From Jackrogersella multiformis (taxonomy: Eukaryota; Ascomycota; Sordariomycetes; Xylariales; Hypoxylaceae), in assembly GCA_902806575.1 (NCBI GenBank), contig CADCXD010000007.1, forward strand, positions 372,001 to 436,000: 64,000 nucleotides of DNA, given 5' to 3'. A program made the translations under genes and the position numbers. Of the stretch, positions 31,937 through 43,735 are shown one piece after another. The stretch's first letter is position 1. Each line of letters starts with the position of its first letter. The notes below the pieces were generated by a model. It was given only the letters and a program-made list of their open reading frames with translations. It had not been told where the DNA came from and did no database searches.

Positions 31937-33990
31937 TTAGGCATGGCCATTAGCTTCGTCAGCTGCTGCCTTGGAGGTCTTGTCACATCGTTGAGTTCTG
32001 ATGTCAGGCCTATTGCCTCGAAGGAACGAAGCAGAGAACAGGTGCGAGGTGTTGATCTCAGCTGGCATCGCCTTAATCAGGCCGAGCTTTCCGCGCTCCA
32101 TGTTAGGAGCAAGTCCATCGATCGCATCGAGGGTGAAGTTCACGAGGTTGATCGAGTCCTCGCCTCTTACCATGCGCCTTCCACGAAGAATACTCAGAAT
32201 TCGTGACTCTTCTGGCGTGAGGGTTTTCTGGATATCCTCAATTGTCTGGACGCTCTTCTCGTCGTCAACTTCACCCTCGAGCCCAAGGCTCTTGAGCTTT
32301 TCCATAAGAGCCTCCTTCTTATCCGATGGGACGTCGGCGAATGATCGAAAGCAGAATTCCACAGTCTTGGAAATTTCTGCCTGCGTTAGTTTCCCTTTGC
32401 CCTTGGCATCGGTGTCGACCGTTCCCTGGATGACTGGAAACATTGTTAGCTAGAGCTGTGGGGGAAGTGTTTTCTTCTAGGTTATCCATACTAGGTCTAA
32501 AGAGATCAAAGGCTCTCTCGAAACTATCCTCGTCAAAGTCATGAATGACCGGTACGTTCTGATGTTGGATTTGCTTCGTGGCACTTAGAACGATAAGCAA
32601 AAATCGAGTGTAGCTTTCCGAAATTCTCTTGGTATGCCACGAGGCGGCGGTATTCTCGTCGCAGTCGCCTTGTATAGAAGCGGCGATCGTGACAGCTGCT
32701 GAGAGGCCACCTAAGAAAGCTAGATGCACACCTGAGGAAAAGAATGGGTCGATAAAGCTACCGGCATCCCCGGCGATACGTGCATATGGAAATGCATAAC
32801 TCGAGGCGCTGTATGACCAGTCGGATGCTGACTTGACCTCGGACACGAGCTCACCGTTGGATAGAAGCCCCTTGATTCCAGGTACAAGATCAAGAGACTT
32901 CATGTAGAATTCCTTGGTGGAGGGCGAATCTGCCTCTCGCTTCTTAGCTGTAGCCAACTCTTGATTCTGCACGATTCCCACGGAATGAGTACCGTCATGC
33001 AAAGGGATGAACCAGCACCAGCCGCTTGAATCTACATATGTGGGTGCCTAGTCAGATGTGTGCTCAACTTTATCAAGGGGTCACTAATATACCGTTCAAT
33101 GCCTCAAAATAAGGCGAACCTTCCTTGTAGGTTCCAGGACCATAGACACCACCGCCCTTCCAGTATCCCCAGTTGGCCACGTTCTTGAGGCCTTGGTTGT
33201 ACTTGCGGTTCTTTAAGTACTTGGTACTGAGCATTCCTTGTCTACCGCTGGCGTCGACTAGGTATTCAAAGGACATCATTCCAGCGTTGCCATCCTTGTG
33301 CGCCCAGGATGCCGAAACAGGGCGTCCTGGATTTTGGTCGTCCGATAGTGTAGTCACACCGGTGGCAATCAGGGGCTCGAACTGCAGAGCGGTAACCTTG
33401 GTAGAGTCAAAGGTTTTGGCGCCGCAGCTACCAGCATGCTTGAAGAGCAATTCGTCTGCCTCAGAGCGAATCACGTTCCATGCATATCCGTTGGGACCTC
33501 CAGATGCAACGAAGTCCGTGTCTTATAATATCTATTAGAAACAGGTGTCGGATTAAGGTTGGGTATTTGAGGAAGACTTACAAGTGTCCGGAAGGGACGG
33601 ATTAAGTCTGAAGGCACCACCATTCTAAGGAGTTTATTAGGGTAATGAATAATGTATTGTTTCGATTTAGGGTGAAACTACCTTGATCTGGAAACCATGC
33701 GAATTCCACTTGTCGAAGCCATCGATGAACTTCAGGTAGTGTCGGGCAGAAGGCAGCATACTTTCGCCGATATGGTATCTGATGATGAAAATAAAAATTA
33801 GTCCGGCCCATTTGAAGATGAAAATTCTCCTCGGTTATCGGTATTTAGAATTCAAAGAGATATACCGTGGAAACTTATCAGCCTCTAATAAGACGACGTC
33901 AAGACCCTCACGCGCAAGGGCCGCAGCGGCGTAAGATCCCGCAGGACCTCCTCCAACGACGAGGACGGTACATTTCTGGGGAATATCCAT
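31937..33990 (-). CDS. Flavin-dependent halogenase
   Basis: A 576-aa protein from six exons: 33990-33866, 33778-33682, 33624-33582, 33521-33093, 33031-32492 and 32433-31937 (1731 nt, phases consistent). The FAD-binding GGGPAG is at residues 13-18. It is followed by FPRYHIGESMLPS, characteristic of fungal phenol halogenases. The halogenase hallmark WxWxIP is present as WCWFIP at about 236-241, just after intron 4. The long C-terminal helical region (KLTQAEISKTVEFCFRSF and following) is also typical of fungal variant-B halogenases acting on free or carrier-bound phenolic polyketides. One acceptor (intron 3, AAG) and a 43-bp exon 3 make the gene easy to mis-annotate. No frameshift or stop is seen. 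It would install chloride on an electron-rich aromatic ring of the NR-PKS product using FADH2 from a separate reductase. Confidence 0.93.
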
Positions 33991-34999
33991 GATGGATTGT
34001 TCGTGATTGATTTTCGATGGGCTTATTGTTGATAATTGTTTGTTGATGGTTGTATTAATTTTGGAAGTTTAGAAGTTGAGAAATTTTTCTCGGGAAAACT
34101 TGACTCGAGAGAAATAAATATGGACGTTTGATAATTAGAGTGTTAGGTTACGAAAATCGCGTCGGATTTACTTCACTTGATGACGACGCTTAGTAGGTAC
34201 GCGTACACGTAAAACTAGGTAGGTAGGTCGGTAGGTACCAGAATAGCTTCCTCCCACAACCATGGAACGTACCTTGCCCACCTAGGTAGGTACTGACAGT
34301 ATGTTTACAAGGCAGACCAAGCGGGGCTTTTCGTAATAGATAGCCCCTACGTGAAATCTATAGCTACGCATCTGACGAGCAAGGAAACTTTTGTGCTTTG
34401 CAGTCCTCTATAAATCCTATTACGATTCTGATCGCTACTAGTCTACCGAAGTACGTACTCTATTTAGATTTGTTTGCGGCTATACGAAGTCGTAATACAG
34501 TGTAAATAGATTCAAACCTCCGGTTATTGAATGTATCAACTCGTGCCACAAATATTCCATCTATCTTCGATCTCCTTATCCAGCCATCTCGGTGAGTTTC
34601 CTTTTGTTACGCCTCGACCCAACCGTCGATACAAGCAGCGATATATAAAGACGTCCCTGCTTCCTGGGGAGAGTATTATTCTCGATATACTGGATTTTAG
34701 AAGCTCTACATATGTGCAAATGCTAGAAAAGAATTCCCCAAAGACTACCTTCGAGCTAATTGATGTTATCTCTTAACATGGTAATATGTATCCTGTCGAT
34801 AAACCGCAGGACCTAACTGTACGTCGCATTATATTATCGAGGAAAATATTTAACCTACATAGGTTCTATCATTACTACATGCCCCTGAACAGAGAGGTTT
34901 ACTGTAGATGTAGGTCAATAACAGACCAATTAATCTTGAGCAACATCGTCAACTTAACTGTTCGCTTTGGCACAGTCTCCTCAATAACTTTATAGCTGC
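33991..34999. other. Intergenic between halogenase and BBE pseudogene
   Basis: About 1 kb that must include the halogenase promoter. CCTAGGTAGG repeat clusters lie at 34215-34239 and 34280-34292. Short plus-strand frames at 34531-34776 and 34786-34995 have no recognisable content and are judged non-coding. Confidence 0.45.
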
Positions 35000-36305
35000 A
35001 TGGCCTCATCGTCTGCCTACGACCGTTTACGTACAACCTTTCTAGATCGTGTAAAAGGTCCAAATGATGCCCAATACCAACCACAAAAGAACTACCCATA
35101 GTGAGTTGATACTATCTTCTAGCTGCCGTTTCTACTTACACATCCTGTGAAGGTGTCAGAACTGCTGGCTTCCTGCAGTTTGCTTTGTTCAGCCTTCCGA
35201 CGCTCACGAAGTCGCCGAGGTGTTGAAAATAGTGAGAAACTCGGGAGCCAAGTTCTCCATTCGCTGCGGAGGACATAATTTCAATCCTGTGTTTAGCGGC
35301 GTCGGTGGGAATGGGGTCTTGATTGATTTAAATAGTCTCAAATCGCTCTATATGGGTGCCAATGGGGTCCTACAAGTTGGTGCTGGAAACACTTGGGAAG
35401 AAGTATACCTAGGTACTCTTTCCTACCTAGAATATAGGGGCCTTTCAGCGACTTGGTAGGTGAGCGTCAAAATAACGTTGGTGTATCGGGTTACCTTCTT
35501 GGAGGTATGTTTGTGTTATCATTTACACTGTCGCAGCAACCCCTTTTCTACGTTAAGAATTTCGAAGCAAGCAAAAATATGCATAGCCCCCGTCTCTATC
35601 TAGTTACTCACTTAGCTACCTACCTAGGCTAAACTTCCACGTCACCTAGGTGGTTCTCGCTATTAATTCGACTATTACCAACGCCAACGCCAATGATAAC
35701 GGAGATCTTCACTGTGCCTTAAAAGGCGGCGGTGCGAACTTTGGTAAGAAAGAAACTATCAACATAATCCCTAGCCAAATGACATGTTCCCTATTCCTAC
35801 CTAGGCAATTATTGATTGGAAAATAATAGGCATCGTAACACGATTTGATATTCAGACATATCCTTGTATCGATAATACCTACCCAATACACAGTCCTCGT
35901 ATATAACCCGTCTGGCTTCGAGGAGGTCCTTCGCGCCACCATTGAGGCCCAAGAAGCAATAGAAATAGATCTTGAAATCGGTATGTTCACCAGTGTCAAT
36001 CCTACATTCATCGTTGTTGGAATATTTTACGCAGACTCAGAGGCAGACCAACCTAAGGCCATTAAGACTTTTCTCAAATTGAAGAGTCTCAGTGGCCTGA
36101 TGATTTCAACGATGCGGCAGCGGCACGAGAGCTTAAGATACTCACTGAGGGCGCGATAACGCTAGCCAAAGAGCAGGGCTAACACTTGGACTTTTTATTC
36201 ATGAACGATGCTCTGTTCTCACGGAACGTTCTAGGGAGCTACGGAACAGAAGAATTAAAGAGATTGAAGATTGAAGGAGACTGCGGCAAAATGTGATCTT
36301 AAAGG
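35000..36305 (+). pseudogene. FAD-linked oxidase (berberine-bridge-enzyme type), pseudogene
   Basis: Fragments of a BBE-family oxidoreductase in order: an N-terminal exon (MASSSAYDRLRTTFLDRVKG), then CWLPAVCFVQPSDAHEVAEV, then FSIRCGGHNFNPVFSG and GVLIDL (the FAD-binding PF01565 core, with the GGH flavin-linking His region), then VGVSGYLLGG, VVLAINSTITNAN, CALKGGGANFG and IIGIVTRFDIQTYP. The segment normally following LLGG (usually G-SY-x-YG-x-x-D) is missing. The first splice junction cannot be made in phase without a stop. The C-terminal part is split by stops and shifts (EGAITLAKEQG then stop, then FLFMNDALFSRNVLGSYG). It is a decayed copy of an oxidase of the kind often found in polyketide clusters, located next to the halogenase and probably once part of the pathway. 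Confidence 0.8.
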
Positions 36306-38568
36306 GGTCTTTCAGCAGTCACAGAACAATGGGTTTCTTTTGCGGAAACTGAAATAGGACACCTAGGTAGGTTAGTTTGCTCTAGGAAATTATATAGAAC
36401 AGGAATCTGTATAACTAGCATTAACCCCAAAGTGTTCCATCTATAAAAAAAAAAAAAACACGTAAGGACAATAATGATAATTTGGCTACGCCGTTCCGGG
36501 CCGCAGCATTTTAATACCGTCGATATTAGCCACTAACCTAAAGGGCGGCAGGTCCAGTATTTTCGGGACGGCGACTGCGGCCCGTACGATACACGTCGAT
36601 CATAGGCCTTACTTACTAGGTTAAATGTTAAATAGCTGTATACGGCATATACATATACCTATCTGGGTAGGTAGGTACCTAGGTAGTTAGTAGCTGACGT
36701 CTAGGCTGGCTGTCAGCTGGAATGACCAGTGGATTCGCGCTGACGAATTGGAGGTAGCTCCGGCCAGCCCGTGAACCTCGGGGGTGTTAGTAGGTTCAGG
36801 TTCGGTTCCTATTGGTGTTATTAATTGGTAACCCGTGTTGTTCCTTGTACATAGGAGAAATAAGTTATCATTGATGACAGCTTTTCAGCACCGGAATTAT
36901 TCATTTCGCTCGAGCAAGTAGGGTAAGATATTGAGCTTACATCAGAGCTAATTATCAATATTGAGTAGAACCTAGGCAACATATTCAAATGCGCATCTAT
37001 AGTAAGGAAGTATGTATGTGATGATAGATCATATTTCGCAATCGCAGACTTGGCTTGGTCGGATTTCGAGAAAATTTAAAAAGCAAAGTGCCCGTACCTA
37101 GTGTTAATTGCCCAGGTGACCTAAGTGAGTTTTTAAATATCGTCATGTTAATATTTCTCGAACCTCGACTCGAATTAATACAAGTTAAAATCGAAACAAG
37201 ATTTTAGGTTAAGGACTTGTTTAACTTCATCGGTCTCTTGTGATATTGCATTTCTTATACCTAAGTAAGTAGTTAAGGCCGAAGCTATTTACAATTGTTC
37301 TTGTTTTCTTAGCCGCGGTATGTTTAATTCTAGTGGACGAAATTATGCGGTATTATGATAAGGGTGAAAATGTTTAGAAAAGGCTTTAACATAAAAGGTC
37401 ACATAAATTAAAATATGAAATGAGGCCATGCGAGATAGCTGGTGACGTACTGTACTCCGTAAGTGGACAGTAATCTCGATCTTATCTACCCTCGAGGTAC
37501 CCGTACGTACATAGTACTATTAAATATTATGTCGCAATGCATGCAATATTAGGTATTGACCGCCCTAATCTGCCTTAATATCACTGTATTCCCACGTGGT
37601 GTGCTAGGTACCTAGCGTCCCGGTGAAATCTTTTCAATGTAAATTTCAGGAGTGTACTTAGGTACCTAGGTGTCTTGGCAGGGACAGTGCTGGCAGGGCA
37701 GAAGAAATCTGGGGGAGCTAACTCTAGGTTAAGTAGCCTACCTACCTAGGTAGGTAAGTTCCAAGGTTAGCCGTAGGACCGTAGCGTTACCGAAGATACT
37801 ACAATCCCCTCACGCTATCCCTTATGTATTAGAACCTAGACATGGGTAGAGCCAAAAGAACCGCCATCCATATCACAAAACAGCTTTTCACTTTTCTCTA
37901 CCTACCTACCTAGGTACCAGGTACTTAATTTTACAAATGGGTTACTACCTAGTATCAGAACACATAAAAAACGCTGGCAAACTTATCTTTTAATAAATGT
38001 TCCCGGGTTATGAGTTAATAACATGTTTTTCGCGATCTTGAAGGTAGTTGTCTCCATACTAACCTATGTGATTCCTTCAGACGGGTTTTGGGGGATACGG
38101 GCAGAATGCGTGTTCGCATCAAACGGCACACCATCGCAGGGTGGGTTTCTTCAAGGATAATATGCAGGGGCGGCAAAGCCTAGACCTCAAGGATGGTCCA
38201 CTAACTGAGTAAAAGTACGTACTGCTACCAAAGGTGTGATACTTTGGTAGTTATTAACTCCTGGAAAACATCTCGTGATGGAGAGGGGATGGCGCCATGG
38301 ACATTAAAAAATTATGGGAATCAAATCCAATTATGAGAAACGCAGCTGTGAAAGAATCATACGGTAATTTTAGGACGGTCTTCTCGCTTTAGAAATACTG
38401 TACATCATCGGTGTACTTTTGTTGGTTAGCTTTGTTGGTATCTACACAGTAGACGTTGGTGCACAGTAGACGAGTGATGAGATGAAAATCTAACTGTTGT
38501 AATTTGTATTAATTACTGCTTTCTTACAGTGTTATCATACTGGTAACCCTGGATTTTTGCACTGGGTT
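36306..38568. other. Gene-poor intergenic region with palindromic repeats
   Basis: About 2.3 kb with no gene. It holds CCTAGG palindromes at 36655-36688, 37653-37670, 37737-37757 and 37899-37925, a poly-A tract at 36446-36459, and a 10-bp inverted repeat CGGGCCGCAG/CTGCGGCCCG at 36497-36506 and 36575-36584 in a small GC-rich island. Confidence 0.5.
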
Positions 38569-39826
38569 TTAAAATATTTGTGCGTTATGTTGCTTCGGAT
38601 GCGACCCCGGCTCAATCCTTTCTGATGTCATGGAAAAATCCACGGTTTTTTGAATGCCAAAATCTCTGGCGTCAATAGACGGTGGCATCGATGATGAGAC
38701 TAGTGGAATGTCATCAACGCTAGATGAATTCCCCCCGTTAGTTGAACGCTCAATATTATTTGTAAACCTTTGCCCTCTAGACTGTCCGAAACTCTTGTTC
38801 AAGCTGTGGAGGCTCGAACCAATGTTTGCGCCGGACTTGTTGGTGCTGATATCGCGGCTTGTCAACTTGACTTTCGCGGCTCTGAAGAGGGGTCCCAATG
38901 TCGGGAGGGAGGCGCATATGATTAATATATACCCTTCTGACATTCCTAAAATGTCAAGATATGGGACTGGATCTAGACACGCCTTGTAAGTATTGGCTGG
39001 TTACCGGCGCGTCACAGCTGTAGTAGGAACTTACATGTCGGATCTGTTGCTGATATAGCAAAGGCTTCCCCAAGTGCTACCAACTTGACGACTGACGCAC
39101 CGAAAGCGAGTGAACTCAGACTCAAGGCGCTGGCGACGGCGAGGCGAGCTCGCAGTGGCATGTTTAAACGCATAATAAAAGGGATTGGATAAAAGGCGAA
39201 GAATAGGTCGAGGAATGCTGAATAAGCCGACGTGAAGTAAGCAAGGTTAGACATTATTTTGATATCCGCACAAGTTCCCCCTGGTATTCTCCTGTCCCAT
39301 CCAAACTCGATTGGGTCGCATTGCCTGAACCACCAAACCGAGACGGCGAAAAAGCATGCCTGGGAAGTAATACCAAGCGTCCAGAATAAAACTGCCGTTC
39401 GTGTTCCGTAGTCAAGAATGCGCTTCAAGATGGCGATGATGGCGAACTTAGGTAGAGAGAACTGCCATATAAGGATGGCGTTAATAATCACGTTATATTT
39501 TAATGCGTTCGTCCTTTGTTCATCATCCAATTCCACCACGTGCTTTCCAAGGCCATATCCGGTTGCTACTGTGATGAGAACACACACGACTAAACTGAGG
39601 ATAAGGCAAAAAATAGTGATATAGTCGTCTAGCCCTAGTCCTGCCCGTTGGCGTCGGCTATATCGTAAACGGCAGAAGATTCTAAGTCCGACGACAACTG
39701 TAGGTTATGATAAGAATCGAGCTCGATGAATAAGGGAGTATAAGGCATACTTGTTGTGACTCCGAAGACAGACCAAAGCACTCGGTTAGCAAAGACGCCG
39801 TAGTCATCTCGGCCGAGCCCAATCAT
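38569..39826 (-). CDS. Integral membrane protein, fungal rhodopsin/SAT4-domain family
   Basis: About 388 aa. Exon 1 is 39826-39751, exon 2 is 39697-39035 and exon 3 begins at about 38996. Splicing exons 1 and 2 rebuilds GVTTIVVGLRIFCRLRYSRR followed by GLGLDDYITI, the hallmark opening of this family, and then several further helices (ILSLVVCVLITVATGYGLGK, ILIWQFSLPKFAIIAILKR, AFLDLFFAFYPIPFIMRL, LAVASALSLSSLAFGASVVKL, YILIICASLPTLGPLFRAAK). The cytoplasmic tail after helix 7 is Ser-rich. Intron 2 is uncertain: the only acceptor giving the right phase (38998-38997) makes a 38-bp intron, short for fungi. The family is expanded in Sordariomycetes and resembles PTH11-type receptors, but its function is mostly unknown. 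It flanks the cluster and need not belong to it. Confidence 0.85.
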
Positions 39827-42143
39827 ATTGAAGGGCTAATGGGTGCTGCAGTGCGGCGAGCGAGCCTCATGAATTTCGTCGGGGTTTCGATGTCTCAGCT
39901 ATCAGAGGTGACCTTTATTGAGATGGAATAGAGCATGGCCATAAAAGCAAAGAACAGACAATTGCCTACAGCACGCCACTGGACCAATTGAGATATTCGG
40001 AGGCAAACTCTACCTTCAGATAAGTGAACGCGCTAGAATCCAAGTGACCAAGACGACTTACGATTATATACCTAGGTATGTAATTTATCGACCCGTAAGA
40101 TTGATGGTCGATAGCATCTCACAGCCCTCAAAGGTAAATACTACCCGATTAGCTCTATGAAAGCCACGAGCCCCTTTCCTATAGTTAGTTACGCCGCCCG
40201 AGTTTTACCACTCCTGTATATTTCGAATTTTGGGCTGCTGTCTAGAAATCGAAGTTCCCGTGAACCCTATCTTAAGCTCCCAAAACCGTGCTGCCGGGTT
40301 TCCTTTGGTGTTGAAATGTTTGGCGGACATTTACGAGAAATGATGTGCAACCAGCTACATATTATGGTACGTGGTAATTACACTAAAGCAGCCCGGCACA
40401 CTCTTTACTAAATGAAGCATAGAATAAGCGATTGAAGTCCGTGCTATGCTTGGAACCCGGCATCATGACGGACTAGAACCAGATAGGCATCCACCCGATT
40501 ACCTACTAGGTCTGAGCGGCATTCCATTCCCTACCCCTTTCTCCTTAACTGGCAGTTGTCTGCGGGCTACTGGTATCAAGGTGGGGTACAGAAAACTGCC
40601 ATGCAAGCATGTACGCGCAAGTAAATCGGGTTCTTTACATGCATACTAGTCTATTATCTAGATTCCGGATGTCCATAATTACACGTGAAGTCATTGTTCG
40701 TATGTATGTGTTCGTGTAGTATTAAGGTAGACAGACTAAACCAGTTGACAAATATCTAATCAATAGTGTGCCTTGATGTAGCGTGACGAGCGGATTAGGT
40801 ATGCTTACTACATACTTACACTAGGTACCTACCTAGGTACCTAGGTAGGTAGGTAGGTATACTATGTATCAGTCACGCCAAGCGGCACAGGTGCTTGTGA
40901 TAGAAATCCATAGATGCTGTATTATACCTTTTTTTCTACTCGGGATATCTCAATTCCAAAATATTAGCGTCTAAGCTATGGGCTAAATGCCGGCCCATGT
41001 ACCTTACATACACTAGTATCGTCCAAAACTAATACAGCAGGGCTATAAACTTGATATTACTTACTTGATTTTTTAGCTCTTTATCTTCGGTAATCTCAGG
41101 AAAATGACCAAGGTATGTAAGATAAGCACTTTTTACGTTCCATTATTTTTGAGATTAATCACTTACCTGAACAATCTTAAAATTTCCAGAAACACGAGGG
41201 GTATTTACATAGTAATAGCTTTCGATCGCCAGATCGCTGCTAGGGAATCCTTAACTGGCCCTAAGAATCTTCGATTCAACATCGTGAGGCGCCAATTAAG
41301 CATTTTATTATTTACATACACTACTTTGACTTGTCGATCACCTGTAGAATTACAGATAATGGTTTACACGACATAAAAATCGGAAAAGGTGTACCTGAGA
41401 GCCTTGGTTGGCCAATCGAGGGATATCCAGTAAATCCCGACCCAAAAAACTATTCCTTGACCACATCATGCGCTCGGACGGGGTAAATCGCATGGTTATT
41501 GCATGGTACGTAGAGTTAAAGTTGCATCCACTCCCACATGTTCTTAGCTTTCAAGGAAAAAAACAGGGAACTCAAGTTATGCCTGCAAATATCCACGGGA
41601 CAAAGCGTCTTATGGCTGCTCATAATACGGGCACTATTACAGCTAAGACATGTGAAACAGAGGTGATCCCTCGTAAAATGTTAACGTCTTGTTCATGCGG
41701 TTGCCAGAAAGAATATGGTTTAGTATGGTTAAAATCTCTGAAGCGCCGTAATAATATATCTACGAAAATTATAATGATTGATCTAAAATAAATATCATGC
41801 AAAGCTATCTACACTAGATAGGTATACTACTTCTATCATACGTGTAATATGGATATCCTTATATCCGAGAGTCTAGCTTTTAAAACATGTTCACAGTTAT
41901 TATACAAATGCCAACTTGATAAAACCCCTGTTGAGGCTTCTAGCAAGTGTCAAAGTGTCAAGGAAAACATCAAGACTAGGTATATTCAACTTAGTAAGGG
42001 ATTATTCAGCTGTCTAAAACCGAACTACATGTATCAGCCGACATGATAAACACTGTTGGAGTCCAGCTGACGTAAATATATCTTTGAAATGTCAAATACT
42101 TGGAATACGGCAGGAGTCAGGCGGACTAGATCATTAACTGGCT
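39827..42143. other. Intergenic region with a large palindromic repeat
   Basis: About 2.3 kb. Short plus-strand frames (40157-40411, 40446-40649, 41467-41791, 41849-42046) have no domain content and are not called. The largest CCTAGG repeat array of the window is at 40821-40861. Confidence 0.45.
40821..40861. repeat. CCTAGGTA palindromic repeat array
   Basis: Contains ACCTACCTAGGTACCTAGG followed by four GTAG units. The whole is close to self-complementary. Confidence 0.8.
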
Positions 42144-43735
42144 CTACCGGAGAAACTGCTTACCATAACCTGTACTAGCCCCCCGGCAGGCATTTACCTC
42201 AACAGCGTGGCTATATTCACAGCCACCCCAAAAACGGCCTTCAATCACAGGTTCCGGTCTGTCGAGAGCAGCCTTCTGTATCCTCTCTACGCTAGAGAGG
42301 AAACGATTAACTACCGAGTTGTAGTTGTCGAAAGTCAGCTTCCCGTTCTGTTTCCTGAACTTCCCATCTACCATGACGTGTTCGATATCTCCAACATTCG
42401 CATGAAGAATTACCGCCGAGACCGGGTCTAGCCATCCCAGCATTCCGGGGGATCGACCGTCAAAGACGACAAGGTCCGCCTTTGCGCCAACACGGATCAC
42501 GCCCAGGTCAGGGCGTCTGAGTGCGAGTCCGCCCTGCCGGGTAGCCATGAGGAACGCTTGATTAACGGACATGGGATTATTGACCGGTATCTCCCACCTC
42601 TCGAGCACTTGGTCGTAGAGCCTGGACCGAGTGCGTTGAAGCCAAATTCGCGCCTGCGTCAAAAGATCTGTCGAGAAGGTATGGAATGTATCCACGCCAA
42701 GAGCGGCTTGATCTTGTATTAGATGTCCATTGGGGTGTGAAATTCCATAGTGCATCTCTGACTCGGGTGTGACCGAGATGAACTGGTTGGTTGAACGAAG
42801 AAGCCTTGCACCGGTCGGTGTAACGTTCATGCCGTGAGAGAAGACCACAGCCATGTTCGTGTTAAGAACACCAAAGGGGTGAAGAAGTTCCGGTGAGTTG
42901 TCGGCTAGATTGAGTATTCATACATATATCAGCGTTTCGTATAAAGTCTACCTAGAATTCAGGGGACATACCCTTCCACGGGCCGCCTAAATAATGCGTT
43001 GTTAAAACAGGTATATTCAACTCTCTGCTCCATTAGTTATCATTTAACAATTTTACTAATCACTTCATGGTATACTTACTCAGTCAAAGCAACCACCGCC
43101 TGGATATCCTCCTGTGGAGCAAAGGACCACCCATCGTAAGTGACACCTACGGTGGCTAGATCACTTGACTGGGGCTTTGCTTTTGCTAGCTCTTTGAAGT
43201 CGAGAATCTGTTCCGTGAGCGGATATGTTTCTGTGCCACCGAGAGCAGGATTCCAATACACTCTGGCGCCGCTGTCAATCGACGCGCGTAGACCAGCCTC
43301 TGCTGTGTCTTTGGACCAAATGTGATGAGCGTGATCAAGCGTTGTTGTCACGCCAGCATTCAGCGCCTCGAGGAGCCCGGCGAGTTGTCCGATATATATA
43401 TCCTCAGCAGTATAAAGGCCTGAGGCACTTGCTGGTGAAAATCGAGCCATATAGTCTGGCATTGTCGTATTAGAGGACAAAGTTTTCAGGGCTGTCTGCC
43501 AGCCATGCCGATGAGTATCAATGAAACCCGGTGAGATAATCTTGTGCGTGCAGTCAACAATCTCTGTGTCTTTTGGTAGATCTCTCGGGTGTGCAGTGTC
43601 ATATATGCTTGCGATGCGATTGCCGGTAACCAGTAGAGCGCCATCCCGAATTACTTCCAGACATTCATTCTCCTCGTTAAAGGTGATGATGGTTCCCCCT
43701 GATAGAAGAGTCGAATCTGAAGAAGGTGTAGACAT
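42144..43735 (-). CDS. Metal-dependent amidohydrolase (cytosine deaminase/ATZ-TRZ-like)
   Basis: A 489-aa protein from three exons: 43735-43080, 43024-42972 and 42904-42144 (1470 nt, phases consistent). An N-terminal beta-sandwich (GGTIITFNE, GNRIASI) precedes the TIM barrel with the metal motif IDTHRHGW (His75, His77). Later candidate ligands lie in TTHYLGGPW and FSHGMN, and SEMHYG gives a further His. The C-terminal sandwich is rebuilt by GAKADLVVFDG and HVMVDGKFR, a signature of the amidohydrolase family acting on heterocyclic amines (SsnA, atrazine/melamine-type, guanine deaminase relatives). It likely hydrolyses a C-N or C-Cl bond of a cyclic substrate. A substrate link to the nearby halogenated polyketide locus is possible, but distance and the intervening membrane protein weaken it. 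No damage is seen. Confidence 0.88.

Noticed and set aside
36497..36584. 10-bp GC-rich inverted repeat (CGGGCCGCAG/CTGCGGCCCG) as a possible mobile element
   Set aside because: The arms are short, the flanks show no target duplication, and nothing internal supports an element.
41408..41791. 127-codon plus-strand frame with a CSCGCQKEYG stretch
   Set aside because: The first codon is TTG, no family is recognised, and the end is AT-driven. It could be a decayed fragment but cannot be supported as a gene.
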